64,000 nt of DNA from Bradyrhizobium sp. CCGB12. GTDB lineage: Bacteria; Pseudomonadota; Alphaproteobacteria; Rhizobiales; Xanthobacteraceae. The notes beneath the pieces are model-generated. The model ran no database searches and had not been told where the DNA came from. It saw only the letters and a program-made list of their open reading frames with translations. This document shows positions 17,642 to 27,504 of this stretch, one piece after another. Position 1 is the stretch's first letter, and the number at the start of each line of letters is the position of its first letter. The stretch is from positions 4,836,001 to 4,900,000 of the forward strand of contig NZ_JANADO010000001.1 in NCBI RefSeq assembly GCF_024199845.1. Reading direction: 5' to 3'. Made by a program: the position numbers and the translations under genes.

Positions 17642-19651
17642 TCAGGCGGCGTGGACCGTGTCGAGGAACTTGGCAACCTCGAGCTTGAGGCGGTTGCTGT
17701 CGGCCGACAGCGAGCGCGCCGCCGAGAGCACCTGCGAGGAGGCCGACCCGGTCTCGGAGGCGCCGCGCTGCACGTCGCCAATATTGGTCGAGACGCGCTG
17801 GGTCCCGTCGGCGGCCTGCTGCACATTGCGGGAGATTTCCCGCGTGGCCGCGCCCTGCTCTTCCACCGCGGCCGCGACCGTCGCGGAGATCTCCGACAGC
17901 CGCTCGATGGTGCCGCTGATCTCCCTGATGGCGCCGACCGACTGCTCGGTGGCGGCCTGGATGCTCGCAATCTGCTGGCCGATGTCGCCGGTGGCCTTCG
18001 CGGTCTGCTCGGCCAGCGCCTTGACCTCGGAGGCGACGACGGCAAAGCCGCGGCCGGCTTCGCCCGCGCGCGCGGCCTCGATGGTCGCGTTCAGCGCCAG
18101 CAGGTTGGTCTGGCCGGCGATCGTGCTGATCAGCTCGACGACGTCGCCGATCCGGGCGGCCGCCTTGGAGAGCTCGCCGACGCGGTCATTGGTCCTGCTC
18201 GCCTGGCCGACGGCCTCGCCGGCGATGCGGGCGGATTCCTGCACCTGGCGGGCGATCTCGCTCACCGAAGAGGACAGCTCCTCGGTGGCGGAGGCGACCG
18301 CCTGCACGTTGGCGGTGGCTTCCTGCGACGCGGAGGCCACTTCCGTCGACAGGTCCTGGGCGCGCGAGGCGGTCGTGGTCAGGGTGCCGGCGGAGGCTTC
18401 CAGCTCACCCGATGCCGACGACACGGTGTTGACGATCTCGCCGACGGCTTGCTCGAACTGGTCGGCAAGCCTGACCATGTCCTTCTTGCGGCTCTCGGCC
18501 TGTCGCGCCTCGAGCTCGGTCTGCTCGGCGCGCATGCGCTCGGTGTCGATCATGTTGTCCTTGAACACCTGGATCGCCTTGGCCATGTCGCCGATCTCGT
18601 CGGCCTTGCCGCGCCCGGGATTCTCCACGTCGAGGTTGCCGCCGGCAAGCTGGCCCATCGCGCGCGTCATCGAGATCAGCGGACCGACGATGCTGCGGGC
18701 GATCAGGAAGGCGACGATGCCGCCGAACAGGACGGCAAGACCGCCGGCGATTTCCTGAACGGTCGTCGTGCCGGCGATCACGGCGTCGGCATGGTTGCGC
18801 GATTCCAGATAGTCCTTCTTCAGCGTCGTTTCCGCGGCCTTGAGCCTGCCGATGCTGTCGACGATGAGCGGCGCGAGGTTCTTGTGGTAGATCTCGTCGG
18901 CCTGAAGCATCGCGGCCGATGTCGTCTCGAACGCGGATTTGTAGATACCGAGCGCGGTCTTCACCGGTGCAAGCGTGGCGCGCAAATCCGCCGCCGATGG
19001 ACTCTTTTCGATCGCCGTGAGCCGTTGTGCCGCCCTGTCCACGCTCGCCCTGAAATTCGCCGGCCCCTGCGCGTCGCGCAGGGCGAGGAAACGCCAGTTT
19101 GCGACCCGAACGAGGAGGATCCTGGATTCGAGGTCGGCGACCAGGGCTGCGGTGTCTTCATCGACGGCGGCGCGCGCCACATCGACCAGCTTGCCCATCT
19201 TGGCGGCCAGATCCTCCCCGCTCGGCATGAGCGTCGCCTTGCCCGTTCTCGCCTCGTTGACGGCATCCGCGAGATTGTCACGCAGGCGTCGCATCTTGGC
19301 GATGTCGTCGACGAGGCCGCTGTAGAGCGCTCGTCGCTCCTCCGAGAGCGTGCCCTGCGCGCCGACCTGCAACAGCTGCGTCGCTGCAGTCTCGCGCTCT
19401 TGCGCCTCCCTCATCGCGGGTTCGTTGGCGTCATAGACGTAACGCAAATTGGCGCGCTGGATCGCCTGAAGGTGGGTCGATATCTCCAGCACCCGCGCCG
19501 TGCTGTCCGAGAGCGCGGACTGTCTTGCGACCTGATCCTGCACCGCCCGCAAATTCCAGACGGCAACCACCGCCATCACCAGACCGACCGCCACGAGGGC
19601 CATGAAGCCTGCGTACAGGCGTCCCCTGATCCGCAAACGAAACTTCGGCAT
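17642..19651 (-). CDS. Methyl-accepting chemotaxis protein with helical bimodular sensor
   Basis: 669 residues from the ATG at 19651 ([10 protein letters not shown]); a GTG two codons upstream is possible. The order is: membrane helix at about 15-32, a long all-helical periplasmic sensor of about 250 residues resembling the HBM (McpS-like) type, a second membrane helix ([17 protein letters not shown]), a HAMP domain, and the signalling tip with the conserved hairpin block [20 protein letters not shown]. It has no C-terminal CheR-docking pentapeptide. The ligand is unknown; HBM receptors often sense organic acids. No che genes are adjacent. Confidence 0.93.
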   Translation of the reverse strand: MPKFRLRIRGRLYAGFMALVAVGLVMAVVAVWNLRAVQDQVARQSALSDSTARVLEISTHLQAIQRANLRYVYDANEPAMREAQERETAATQLLQVGAQGTLSEERRALYSGLVDDIAKMRRLRDNLADAVNEARTGKATLMPSGEDLAAKMGKLVDVARAAVDEDTAALVADLESRILLVRVANWRFLALRDAQGPANFRASVDRAAQRLTAIEKSPSAADLRATLAPVKTALGIYKSAFETTSAAMLQADEIYHKNLAPLIVDSIGRLKAAETTLKKDYLESRNHADAVIAGTTTVQEIAGGLAVLFGGIVAFLIARSIVGPLISMTRAMGQLAGGNLDVENPGRGKADEIGDMAKAIQVFKDNMIDTERMRAEQTELEARQAESRKKDMVRLADQFEQAVGEIVNTVSSASGELEASAGTLTTTASRAQDLSTEVASASQEATANVQAVASATEELSSSVSEIARQVQESARIAGEAVGQASRTNDRVGELSKAAARIGDVVELISTIAGQTNLLALNATIEAARAGEAGRGFAVVASEVKALAEQTAKATGDIGQQIASIQAATEQSVGAIREISGTIERLSEISATVAAAVEEQGAATREISRNVQQAADGTQRVSTNIGDVQRGASETGSASSQVLSAARSLSADSNRLKLEVAKFLDTVHAA

Positions 19652-19928
19652 TCCCACTGTCCACCCAGATGCATTTCACTTCGAGCGGCCGGACAATTCA
19701 GGCAATCGTCACCGGCCACCCCCGCAGCCGCGCGCCGCGTCGATGCGACTCACGCTGCACCGCGGCACAATGGGGGACACTCGTTAATTGAACCTTCAAA
19801 TTTGTCGCGCGCGCCAATCAGCCGTCGCACGAGGCCTGCTGATTTTATCGGCAGTTGCGCAAGGTTTTGGCGGGCAGCCGACAGGCGGCCTGCAGAGGCA
19901 CTGCACGCGCTGCCGGAAGTAATGATCG

Positions 19929-22472
19929 TCAGGCCATCGCCGACTGCAATTTGCCGATCGCGTTCTCGACCACTTCCAGTGTGTAGGGCTTCTGGATCAC
20001 CGGTGCCGAGGCCAGATCCTCCGGAAGCGGCGCGCGCTCGCCATAGCCGGTTGCGAAGATGAAGGGCACGCCGATCTGCTTCAGCTTCTGCGCCACCTTG
20101 ATGCTGCTTTCACTGCCGAGGTTGAGATCGAGCAGGGCAAAGCTCGGCCGGGTGCGCTCGATCGAGCGCAACGCCTGATCGACGGTCGCGGCGGTATCGA
20201 CGTGGCGAGCGCCGAGGTCGAGCAGGATGACCTCCGCGGCCATCGCGATGATCAGATTGTCCTCGACGATCAGGGCCGTGTCGGAAATCCTGGGCTGGGC
20301 GGATTGCTGCTCCTCGATGCGCATGGCGGCTCCCGCGATGGACGGCAATAGCTGGACGAAATTGGGGGGAATGATGAATCTCGCCTGCACCCCCAACAGG
20401 TCGAAGCGGATTTCGGCATCGCCCTTCAGATCGAACGGCACCGATCGCTCGATGATCGTGGTGCCGAAGCCGCGCCGCGAGGGCGGCTGCACTGGGGGAC
20501 CACCGGTTTCCTTCCATTCGATCACGAGGCTCGACGAGGGATCGAGGCGCCAGACCACCTCGACGTTGCCGGTGGAATCGGCAAGCGCACCATATTTGGC
20601 GGAGTTGGTCATCATCTCGTGGACGACCAGCGCCAGTGTCGCAAAGGCCTTGGGATCGAGCGCCACGTCAGGCCCGCCCATCTTCACGCGGCCGGCACGC
20701 GCGCCGAGATAGGCGCCCGCCTCGGATTCGACCAGCGTCCGCAGCGCGACCGGCGCCCAGTTGAGGTTGGTGATCTGATCGTGCGCGCGCGCCAAGGCCT
20801 GGATGCGGCCGCCGAGCACGCCCGTGAATTCCTCCACGCTGGTCGCGGTGTCCTTGCTCTGTGCCACCAGGGCGCGGACGAGGCTCAGGATGTTGCGGAC
20901 GCGGTGATTGAGCTCGGCGATCATCAGCTCCTGCCGCTCCTGCGCCCCGCGACGCTCGCGCGCGGCGAGATCGGACAATTGCAGGATGACCTCGAGCAGC
21001 GTGACGCGCAGGCTCTCGGCGATGCGGATGTCGGCCGCCGACCATGGCTTCGACTGCCCCGCCACCGTCTCCTGCCAGAGCTCGAAGCTCTTGCGCGGCG
21101 TCAGGCGCGGGCCGTGCGGGCCTTCGTCATAGACCTTGTTGGGATCGCCGGCCCATTTGACCGAACGCGTGACCTCGCGCCGGAAAAAGAGCAGGCAGTC
21201 GCGCGGGGTGCGCGAGATCGGAATGGCGAGAAATCCCGCTGCACGGTCGCGGAAGGACTGGCCGGCGGCATAGACCTTCGCAATTTCGGCGCTGGCGAAG
21301 ATCCGTCCCGGCGAGGTCCGGTTGATGAAGGCAACGAGATCCTTCACCTCGTCCTCGGTCGGCGTCTCGCCGTCGAGCGCGATCTTGTTGTCGGACCAGA
21401 CCGCGACGCCGTCGCACTCGATCATCCTGCGATAGTCGCTCAGAAAATCGACGATCGCGCGCCGGCTATGCTCGTGCGAGGCCGCGATCTCGATCAGTCG
21501 CTCCTGGACCTGGTGAGCGCGGGCCTCATAGGCGACGTCTCCCTCGCGCTCGCGTCCCTCGACGATCCAGGAAAACATCTGCCCGAACAGCTCGGAGGCC
21601 GTACGCTTGTCGAACGAGATATAGCGCGGCGAATAATTGTGACAGGCAAACAGACCCCACAGCTTGCCATCGCGCAGGATCGACACCGACATCGAGGCGG
21701 CAACCCCCATGTTGCGCAAATATTCGACGTGAATCGGCGACACCGAGCGCAGCACGCTCATCGAGAGATCCAGCAGCCCGGCATTGTGCGTGGCCGTGGA
21801 CACCAGCGCCGCCGGCACGGCATTGACGTCGGCGATGATGCGCAGCCAGTTGCGTTGGTAGAGGGCGCGCGCCTGCCTCGGGATGTCCGAAGCGGGATAG
21901 CGCAGGCCAAGGAAGGGTTCGAGGCCCGACTCCGCGGTCTCGGCGATCACCTCGCCCGATCCGTCCGGGTGAAACTGATAGACCATGACCCGGTCGAAGC
22001 CGGTCAGCGCCTTGAGCTGGCGCGCCGCCTCGCGGGCAAGATCGGTCATGCCGCGCGTCTTGCGGACTCGTTCCAGCATCAGGCGAACCAGCTCGCCGGA
22101 GTTGACGCCTGGCTCGTTGACGCTCGGCTCCGCCTCCACGACCAGGTAAGCGCCGGAGAAATGGATCGAAAGATCGTACAGCGGCTTGCCCGCCCAGAGC
22201 TCGACGCCAAACAGACGTTCGGTCGCATCAGGCCCGCCGAGATGATCGACGCGGCCGCGGATCGTCTCGACGGCCGCCTCCGAGATCACGCTCGACAACG
22301 GCCGTTGGAGCAGGTCGGCAACGTCAGCCCCGAGAAAGCTGCCGACATTGTCGGAGGCCATGCAGATCGTGAAATCCGACAGCACCGCGAGCAGGAAGCC
22401 GAACGGTTGCACGCTGCCGGGAATGTGGATCGGCTCGCGATCGCAATTGGTGAGATTGACGGCTTCGTTCAT
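19929..22472 (-). CDS. bphP: Bacteriophytochrome hybrid histidine kinase (HWE type, with receiver)
   Basis: Red/far-red photoreceptor, 847 residues from the ATG at 22472, which overlaps the heme oxygenase stop (ATGA). Order: PAS with biliverdin-attachment Cys10 (TNCDREPIHIPG), GAF with PASDIP (193-198), His248 and His278, PHY with the PRKSF tongue motif (459-463), then an HWE-type kinase with phospho-His523 (ELNHRVRN), Asn623 in the N box and the W-x-E signature (IEWKE). The C-terminal receiver (730-847) has Asp782 as acceptor and Lys828. Signals probably pass within the protein and on to an unknown partner. No response regulator is adjacent. Confidence 0.95.
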   Translation of the reverse strand: MNEAVNLTNCDREPIHIPGSVQPFGFLLAVLSDFTICMASDNVGSFLGADVADLLQRPLSSVISEAAVETIRGRVDHLGGPDATERLFGVELWAGKPLYDLSIHFSGAYLVVEAEPSVNEPGVNSGELVRLMLERVRKTRGMTDLAREAARQLKALTGFDRVMVYQFHPDGSGEVIAETAESGLEPFLGLRYPASDIPRQARALYQRNWLRIIADVNAVPAALVSTATHNAGLLDLSMSVLRSVSPIHVEYLRNMGVAASMSVSILRDGKLWGLFACHNYSPRYISFDKRTASELFGQMFSWIVEGREREGDVAYEARAHQVQERLIEIAASHEHSRRAIVDFLSDYRRMIECDGVAVWSDNKIALDGETPTEDEVKDLVAFINRTSPGRIFASAEIAKVYAAGQSFRDRAAGFLAIPISRTPRDCLLFFRREVTRSVKWAGDPNKVYDEGPHGPRLTPRKSFELWQETVAGQSKPWSAADIRIAESLRVTLLEVILQLSDLAARERRGAQERQELMIAELNHRVRNILSLVRALVAQSKDTATSVEEFTGVLGGRIQALARAHDQITNLNWAPVALRTLVESEAGAYLGARAGRVKMGGPDVALDPKAFATLALVVHEMMTNSAKYGALADSTGNVEVVWRLDPSSSLVIEWKETGGPPVQPPSRRGFGTTIIERSVPFDLKGDAEIRFDLLGVQARFIIPPNFVQLLPSIAGAAMRIEEQQSAQPRISDTALIVEDNLIIAMAAEVILLDLGARHVDTAATVDQALRSIERTRPSFALLDLNLGSESSIKVAQKLKQIGVPFIFATGYGERAPLPEDLASAPVIQKPYTLEVVENAIGKLQSAMA

Positions 22473-23053
22473 GCCCGGTCCGCCGCCCGCTCGAACGCGG
22501 CGAAGGCAGCGTGCGCCGCCTCGATCACCTGATTCTCGTCGCAGGCCTCCTCGCTTTGAAGCTTCCACAGGAAACTTTGCCAGAGCCGCTTGCCCGCACC
22601 ATGGCCGAGATAGCTGGTAGCCTCCGCGATGCGCGGGTCGGCGAGGTCCGCGACCTCCTTCAGCAGGAACTTGGCACCGAGCCGGGAGCCCTCCAGCACA
22701 TACATCGTGCCGAGCATGCCGCTGGACGTCAGTGGCGGCACCGATACGGTAGGTTGCGCGGCGCTGCCGAGCCGCGCGAGATCAGCCGCGATCGCGGCGC
22801 TGCGCGACCGCTCTGGCCAATCCGGAAACATCCTGGCGACGCCTGCCTCCACGAGCGCAGCTTCGAGCGGGAGAAGCGCGCCGGCGCTGGCTTGAAGAAA
22901 GCGGCGATAGCCTGCCATGACGGTGAGATCGAACGATGAAAGCTGCGCATCGAGCTCCCGGTGCGCGGCTGCGGTCGCATCTCTCAGTCGTTCACGGAGT
23001 CCGGGACAGCTGCGGCCCACCTGTGTCGAAACGTCCGAAGCCTCAGCCAGCAT
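22469..23053 (-). CDS. bphO: Heme oxygenase that supplies biliverdin to the phytochrome
   Basis: 194 residues. It opens heme to biliverdin, iron and CO. The proximal heme ligand is His31 in DATAAAHRELDAQL, and the distal helix is LGTMYVLEGSRLGAKFLL, as in bacterial BphO/HemO proteins. The gene precedes bphP with a 4-bp overlap, so chromophore and apoprotein are made together. Length is normal for the family. Confidence 0.94.
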   Translation of the reverse strand: MLAEASDVSTQVGRSCPGLRERLRDATAAAHRELDAQLSSFDLTVMAGYRRFLQASAGALLPLEAALVEAGVARMFPDWPERSRSAAIAADLARLGSAAQPTVSVPPLTSSGMLGTMYVLEGSRLGAKFLLKEVADLADPRIAEATSYLGHGAGKRLWQSFLWKLQSEEACDENQVIEAAHAAFAAFERAADRA

Positions 23054-23181
23054 GAAATTCCCAAACGCGCGCCAAGCTGGGACGCAATTGCCCCAGAGAC
23101 GAGCGAACGCCGGCGGGACTCAAAGGTTCCGCCGGCATCGTGAAAATGCAAGGTGAAGCAGCGCCCCGGTCGGCGGGCCGT

Positions 23182-23346
23182 CTATCTCCGACGGCGTGGT
23201 TTAGACAACTCGTAACCGATCTCTGACCGCGTCATTCCGCAGTCCTGAAGCTCTCGTTCGGTCATGGCGGCAAGCTGATACCGGGCCCGGGATCGCTCGC
23301 GTCTGATACGGGCCATCTCGACCAGCGCCCGCCAGACCCGCATCAT
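23182..23346 (-). CDS. DUF1127-family small protein
   Basis: 54 residues, very basic. It fits the DUF1127 (YjiS-like) pattern: an N-terminal helix with Arg residues (ARIRRERSRARYQLAAMTERELQDCG), then MTRSEI and a basic tail. The two tandem ATG codons at 23346 and 23343 are likely starts; a longer frame reaching 23520 is not of this family upstream. Related proteins in Agrobacterium act in RNA and phosphate metabolism; the role here is unknown. Confidence 0.72.
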   Translation of the reverse strand: MMRVWRALVEMARIRRERSRARYQLAAMTERELQDCGMTRSEIGYELSKPRRRR

Positions 23347-23399
23347 CGCTGGCTCCAACGGGCGGGATCGGCCGGCGGATGCGAGGTGGCGCAATCCAT

Positions 23400-23843
23400 T
23401 CAGCTCGCAGCCCTCACCGGCGCTTGCGGAAAAGGACCGAGCGCCTTCTCGGTCAGGATCGAGTCGCAATATTCCCGGATCTCCTTGATCTTGCCGTCCT
23501 CCAGGCGAAACACGAGACAATAGTCGTTATCGTAACGCACGCCCGCGGGCGTGACGTTGTCGCCTTTGGCTTCCACCACGACGATATCGCCATCGGCAAT
23601 GAAGCGGTGGGCGATCGTGCGCGTGCGGTCGCGCAGGCGGGTGCGGACATAGCCGTGCAAATCGTTGAGGATCGCCTCCTTGCCGGAAAAGGTGCGCGAC
23701 CAGGAATATTGACCGGTCACGACCCATTTGGCGTCGTCGGCAAGGCTCGCGGTGAACAGCGCGCGGTCGCGCGCGGCGGGATCGGGGTTGGCAGCCGCGG
23801 CAAAGATATCCTGCAGCAAATTCTTGTTTGCACTCGCGCTCAT
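23400..23843 (-). CDS. SnoaL/NTF2-like protein
   Basis: 147 residues from the ATG at 23843, preceded by a strong AAGGAGA site. The cone-shaped NTF2 fold is suggested by the early helix (LLQDIFAAAANPDPAARDRALF), the strand WVVTGQYSWSRTFSGKEAI and the ending VFRLEDGKIKEIREYCDS, as in SnoaL-like and ketosteroid isomerase-like proteins. Substrate is unknown. It is transcribed away from the LysR gene, which probably controls it. Confidence 0.85.
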   Translation of the reverse strand: MSASANKNLLQDIFAAAANPDPAARDRALFTASLADDAKWVVTGQYSWSRTFSGKEAILNDLHGYVRTRLRDRTRTIAHRFIADGDIVVVEAKGDNVTPAGVRYDNDYCLVFRLEDGKIKEIREYCDSILTEKALGPFPQAPVRAAS

Positions 23844-23934
23844 GGCGGCATCTCCTTGTGGTGACATCGCGGAGATCATCGCCGGGCGCACGTAATTCTT
23901 CAAATCGATAGCGAATATGATATCTATTCACCTC
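23844..23934. promoter_or_regulatory. Divergent promoter region of the SnoaL-like and LysR genes
   Basis: 91 bases, AT-rich at 23890-23930 compared with the surroundings. It has T-N-A type dyads (ATATGATATC), but no single clear LysR box could be chosen. Confidence 0.4.
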
Positions 23935-24852
23935 ATGAATTTGAATTCGCTTGACCTCAATCTCTTGACGGCCCTCGACGCCCTGCTGCGCGAAGCGAAT
24001 GTCAGCCGCGCCGCGTTCCGGATCGGGCTGTCGCAGCCGGCGACCAGCCACGCCCTCCAGCGGCTGCGCGACATCTTCGGCGATCCGCTCCTGGTGCGCA
24101 CCGGCGCGCGGATGGAGCTGAGCCCGCGGGCGATGGCCCTGCGTGCGCCGCTGGCACAGGCGCTCGACCAGGTGCGCGGCCTGTTCGTGCCGGAGGATTT
24201 CGACGCGGCGCGCAGCGAGCGGCAATTTCGCCTGATGATGCCGGATCTCGCGGTCGAACTGCTGATGCCGCCGTTGATGGCGAAGGTGACGCGGGCCGCG
24301 CCCAACGTGCGCATCGACGTGGTGCCATGGCGGGGCCCGGCGATCTTCCATGCCGAATTCGCCCGCACCATCGACCTCGTGATCTCGATCGGCAACGCCT
24401 TCAAGGGCTTTCACCGTCAGCTGCTCTATACCGATGCCGACGCGCTGGCGGTGCGGCGCGGCCATCCCGTGGGGGCGAAGCTTAAGCGGCGCGAGACGTT
24501 CCTGGCCGCACGCCATGTCGGCGTGATCATCCGCGGCCAGCCCGAGGACCTGATCGACACCTGGCTTCGCACCAAGGGCATCGAGCGACATATCTCGCTG
24601 GTGGTGCCGGGCTATCTCGAAGCGCTGCACGTCGCCGCGCGCACCGACCTCGTTGCCTTCGTGCCGCGTCGGCTGATCGCGGCGCTGTCGACACAGCTCG
24701 GCCTCGTCACGGTGGCGCCGCCGCTCGACCCAGGGATCGACGAGCAGTTCATGTTCCACCCGACACGCGCGCAGATGGATCCCGGCTCGATCTGGCTGAG
24801 ACGGCTGATGCTGGAGACGGGGCGAGAGTTGGAGAAGCGGAAGGCCGGATAG
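23935..24852 (+). CDS. LysR-family transcriptional regulator
   Basis: 305 residues from the ATG at 23935 (MNLNSLDLNLL); an ATG at 23917 would add six residues. The N-terminal winged helix (LLREANVSRAAFRIGLSQPATSHALQRLRDIFGDPLLVR) is typical, followed by the substrate-binding domain. It resembles the NodD/PcaQ-like or YbeF group, with LSPRAMALRAPL in the linker. It probably regulates the divergent SnoaL-like gene in response to an unknown ligand. Confidence 0.93.
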   Translation: MNLNSLDLNLLTALDALLREANVSRAAFRIGLSQPATSHALQRLRDIFGDPLLVRTGARMELSPRAMALRAPLAQALDQVRGLFVPEDFDAARSERQFRLMMPDLAVELLMPPLMAKVTRAAPNVRIDVVPWRGPAIFHAEFARTIDLVISIGNAFKGFHRQLLYTDADALAVRRGHPVGAKLKRRETFLAARHVGVIIRGQPEDLIDTWLRTKGIERHISLVVPGYLEALHVAARTDLVAFVPRRLIAALSTQLGLVTVAPPLDPGIDEQFMFHPTRAQMDPGSIWLRRLMLETGRELEKRKAG

Positions 24853-25156
24853 GATACCGCTTCAAAACAAATGGTGTCGCCCCGACGGAGGCCGGGACGC
24901 AGAACCCAAGCAGGAAGTTTGGCGAAGATCCGCGGTTCGGTACTCCTGCCGAACGCAATCGACAGATCACGCGGTATGGGTCCGCGCCTCGCCCTAGGGC
25001 AAACGCAGGACCGCACGCCACGCTATGTGATGTCGCAAGAGGTGAGAGAAACCGACAATCGGCGACATCCTCTACGTCGCGACTGCCCCCTGTCATCTTC
25101 GACACGCTCGGCAGCCATCGGCAAGGCTTTCGCCCGTTCCCGAAGACACTGGCGCA
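24853..25156. other. 304-bp gap holding a dispersed repeat
   Basis: Between convergent LysR and azoreductase genes. It contains a 56-bp sequence at 24917-24972 that recurs at 28598-28653 and flanking repeat-like material (GCCTCGCCCTAGGGCAAACG). No gene or clear terminator was found. Confidence 0.5.
24917..24972. repeat. 56-bp dispersed repeat, copy 1
   Basis: Identical to 28598-28653 except for one base (A/G), in the same orientation. It begins GTTTGGCGAAGATCCGCG and ends CGACAGATCACGC. Confidence 0.85.
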
Positions 25157-25810
25157 TCACACGAGAACCTCGGTGCGCGGTGACAGAGGAGAAAAGGAAG
25201 AGAAGTGCTCCTGTAGCGCGCGATCCGTCCTTGTTCTGGCCCTAGCAGCTGCGTTTGAGCCAGGGGCTGCCCCTTCAACAGAGAAGAACGTCAAGTTCTG
25301 CAGTCCGATGGTGCCCAGAACGGCCTTCAAATAAGGCGTCAGAAAATCGGGCTGTCGAGGATGCTCGTCGGAATACCTGCCGCCCGAGGACACGGCGACG
25401 AAGACCGGACGATCGCGGAGGCGCGCTACCTTGCCGGCCGTGGTCACGGTGAAGGTCCGGCGAACCCGAACGACATGGTCGATCCACGCCTTCAGCGCGG
25501 AGGGAACGGTGAAGTTGTGCATAGGTGTCGCAATGACCACGATGTCCGAATCCTCCAGCTCCTGAATGAGCTGCTCGGACAGCGACATTGAGCCTTCCGG
25601 GAACGTCTCTGCGGGCGACTGCTGTGTGGCACCAAGGGCGCTGGCGTAGCTTTCATCGATATGCGGGATGGCACCACCCCCGATCACACGGTTGACCAAC
25701 AGGGCCGCCGGATCGCTCTTCCGCAAATGGCCGATAATCTTCTGAGAGAGCCTGTAACTCTCCGAAACCTGTCCGCGTGGGCTACAGGTGATATGCAGGA
25801 TTTTCATCAT
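25157..25810 (-). CDS. azoR: FMN-dependent NADH-azoreductase (AzoR family)
   Basis: 217 residues of flavodoxin-like fold. The N-terminal phosphate-binding loop is ITCSPRGQVSESYRLS, followed by VVIATPMHNFTVPSALKAWIDHV, the FMN-binding family block, and VAVSSGGRYSDEHP. AzoR enzymes reduce quinones and azo compounds with NADH. It starts next to a MocR-type regulator transcribed the other way and is probably controlled by it. Confidence 0.9.
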   Translation of the reverse strand: MMKILHITCSPRGQVSESYRLSQKIIGHLRKSDPAALLVNRVIGGGAIPHIDESYASALGATQQSPAETFPEGSMSLSEQLIQELEDSDIVVIATPMHNFTVPSALKAWIDHVVRVRRTFTVTTAGKVARLRDRPVFVAVSSGGRYSDEHPRQPDFLTPYLKAVLGTIGLQNLTFFSVEGAAPGSNAAARARTRTDRALQEHFSSFSPLSPRTEVLV

Positions 25811-25887
25811 CGCCTCGTATCAAGGATCCGGCCGCGTCGCTGACGCTTGGAGGCCGGTCGCCGTACGAAACGTTTTACGAGCCCGAT

Positions 25888-25935
25888 GGTCCGCACTAAA
25901 GGTCCATGAATGGAGATTGCGACTGGGCCATACTA
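25888..25935. promoter_or_regulatory. Tandem GG(T/G)CC sites in the azoR/mocR promoter region
   Basis: GGTCC at 25888 and 25901 and GGGCC at 25925 appear in direct orientation, the last two followed by AT (GGTCCATGAATGG and GGGCCATACTATG). MocR proteins often bind direct repeats in such divergent promoters. If real, these sites argue for a gene start at 25973 rather than 25910. Confidence 0.3.
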
Positions 25936-25972
25936 TGATGGTTTCAACCCGTGCGCGGAGTTGGCCAGCCTC

Positions 25973-27394
25973 ATGACGATCTTGAAAGCCGACAAAATCT
26001 CGCCGCTGGATCCGGCGGCGCCTGAGCCGTTTTATCGCCAGATTTACGATCGGTTTCGCAGTGCCATCGCCAGCGGATTGCTGAATCCGGGCGATCGCAT
26101 TCCCTCGGCACGCGCGCTGACCAAGGAGTTGGGTTTGGCACGCGGCACGATTGACGTCGCCTATTCATTGCTGGCCGCGGAGGGGTACATCGAGGCCCAC
26201 GGCCAAGCCGGCACCATCGTTGCGCCGGACCTCAAACCGCGAACGCCGGTCGCCATCCCAACGCCGCGAGCCCGCAACAGCACTACGACGACCAGCTTTC
26301 GTCCGGATTCGATTTTGCCATTCCAAATGGGCCTACCCGCGCTCGACGCGTTTCCGCGCAAGATCTGGGCGCGGCTCGGCGCGCGCTGCGTACGCGCCAT
26401 GCAGCCGTCCGACATGGTTCATCCCTCCGTGTGCGGCCTGCCGGCGCTGCGCGCCCAGATCGCCGCCTATCTCGGGGTATCGCGTGGGATCAACTGCTCG
26501 CCTTCGCAGATATTCGTGACCTCGGGATATCGTCACACCATCGAGCTGATCGCACATTCATTGCTGAATGCGGGAGATCGCGTTTGGCTTGAAAACCCGG
26601 GATACCCACCGACGCGGGACATACTTGGCCATATGAAGATTGAAGCCGTCGCGGTGCCCGTCGATCGGGAGGGCATGGTCGTCTCGGATGGCGTCAGGCT
26701 GGCGCCACGGGCGCGCGCAGCGGTGGTAACGCCCGCGCATCAGTCTCCGCTATCGATGTCGCTGTCTCTTCCCCGACGCCTGGCGCTGCTTGACTGGGCT
26801 GCGCGAAATGATGCTTGGATCATCGAGGATGATTACGACGGCGAGTACCGCTATGTCAGCCGTCCGCTGCCGGCGTTGAAGAGTCTGGATCGCGATGGTC
26901 GCGTATTCTATTCGGGCACCTTCAGCAAGGTGCTGGTTCCGAGCCTTCGGCTTGCCTATCTGGTCGTGCCGGAAAGCGAGGTCGAGCGGGTCGAGCAGAT
27001 CACCGAGGCGCTGGCGGGCGGCAGTCCCCGGCTGACGCAAGCCATTGTCACGGCCTTCATCACGGAAGGGCACTTCGCGCGCCATATCCAGCGGATGCGA
27101 AAACTCTATGCCGAGCGCAGGCAGGCGACGGTCGCGGGCCTGGAAGGCGCGCTTGGGAAACAGGCGCGGATCGACCTGCAGCCGGGAGGAATGCACTTGA
27201 TCGTGCGACTGCAGAGCCGGCGATCGGACAGCCGACTTGTCGCGCGCATGCGCGAAGACGGCCTATATGCCGAAGCGTTGTCGGATTGGATGGCGGGAGG
27301 TGGCGGTGCCTCGGCCTTGCTGGTCAGTTTCACCAATATCGGCTCGCAGCGCGCCGCCGAGAATTTCGGACGGCAAATCCTGAAGCTGATGTGA
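25973..27394 (+). CDS. MocR/PdxR-type regulator (GntR HTH fused to aminotransferase fold)
   Basis: 473 residues from the ATG at 25973; the frame also opens at 25910. The N-terminal GntR winged helix spans PFYRQIYDRFRSAIASG through PSARALTKELGLARGTI. The remainder is a fold-type I aminotransferase domain with the PLP lysine in YSGTFSKVLVP and the Asp ligand in IIEDDYDGEYR. Such proteins use PLP as an effector rather than for catalysis. It is divergent from azoR and lies upstream of an AhpD-like gene, so it may control both. Confidence 0.9.
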   Translation: MTILKADKISPLDPAAPEPFYRQIYDRFRSAIASGLLNPGDRIPSARALTKELGLARGTIDVAYSLLAAEGYIEAHGQAGTIVAPDLKPRTPVAIPTPRARNSTTTTSFRPDSILPFQMGLPALDAFPRKIWARLGARCVRAMQPSDMVHPSVCGLPALRAQIAAYLGVSRGINCSPSQIFVTSGYRHTIELIAHSLLNAGDRVWLENPGYPPTRDILGHMKIEAVAVPVDREGMVVSDGVRLAPRARAAVVTPAHQSPLSMSLSLPRRLALLDWAARNDAWIIEDDYDGEYRYVSRPLPALKSLDRDGRVFYSGTFSKVLVPSLRLAYLVVPESEVERVEQITEALAGGSPRLTQAIVTAFITEGHFARHIQRMRKLYAERRQATVAGLEGALGKQARIDLQPGGMHLIVRLQSRRSDSRLVARMREDGLYAEALSDWMAGGGGASALLVSFTNIGSQRAAENFGRQILKLM

Positions 27395-27435
27395 CCGCAG
27401 CGTCAGCAGGAATCATGGCCTAGTCAGTGATGCAA

Positions 27436-27464
27436 ATCTTGGATCTTCTGGAATAGGCCAAGAT
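27436..27464. promoter_or_regulatory. Inverted repeat ATCTTGG-N15-CCAAGAT before the AhpD-like gene
   Basis: Seven-base perfect arms at 27436-27442 and 27458-27464, about 40 bases before the start codon. This is a plausible operator for the upstream MocR or another regulator. Confidence 0.4.
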
Positions 27465-27504
27465 ACCGCACGATCGAATCCTCAATCAGCAACGAGGATT
27501 CATC

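Noticed and set aside
17621..20062. An 813-codon open frame opposite the chemoreceptor gene
   Set aside because: The opposite strand carries a complete, well-conserved MCP. The long frame follows from high GC and third-position bias, and its translation (Arg/Gly/His-rich) matches no domain.
20619..22532. A 637-codon open frame opposite the phytochrome gene
   Set aside because: Same reason: the other strand has every phytochrome motif in order.
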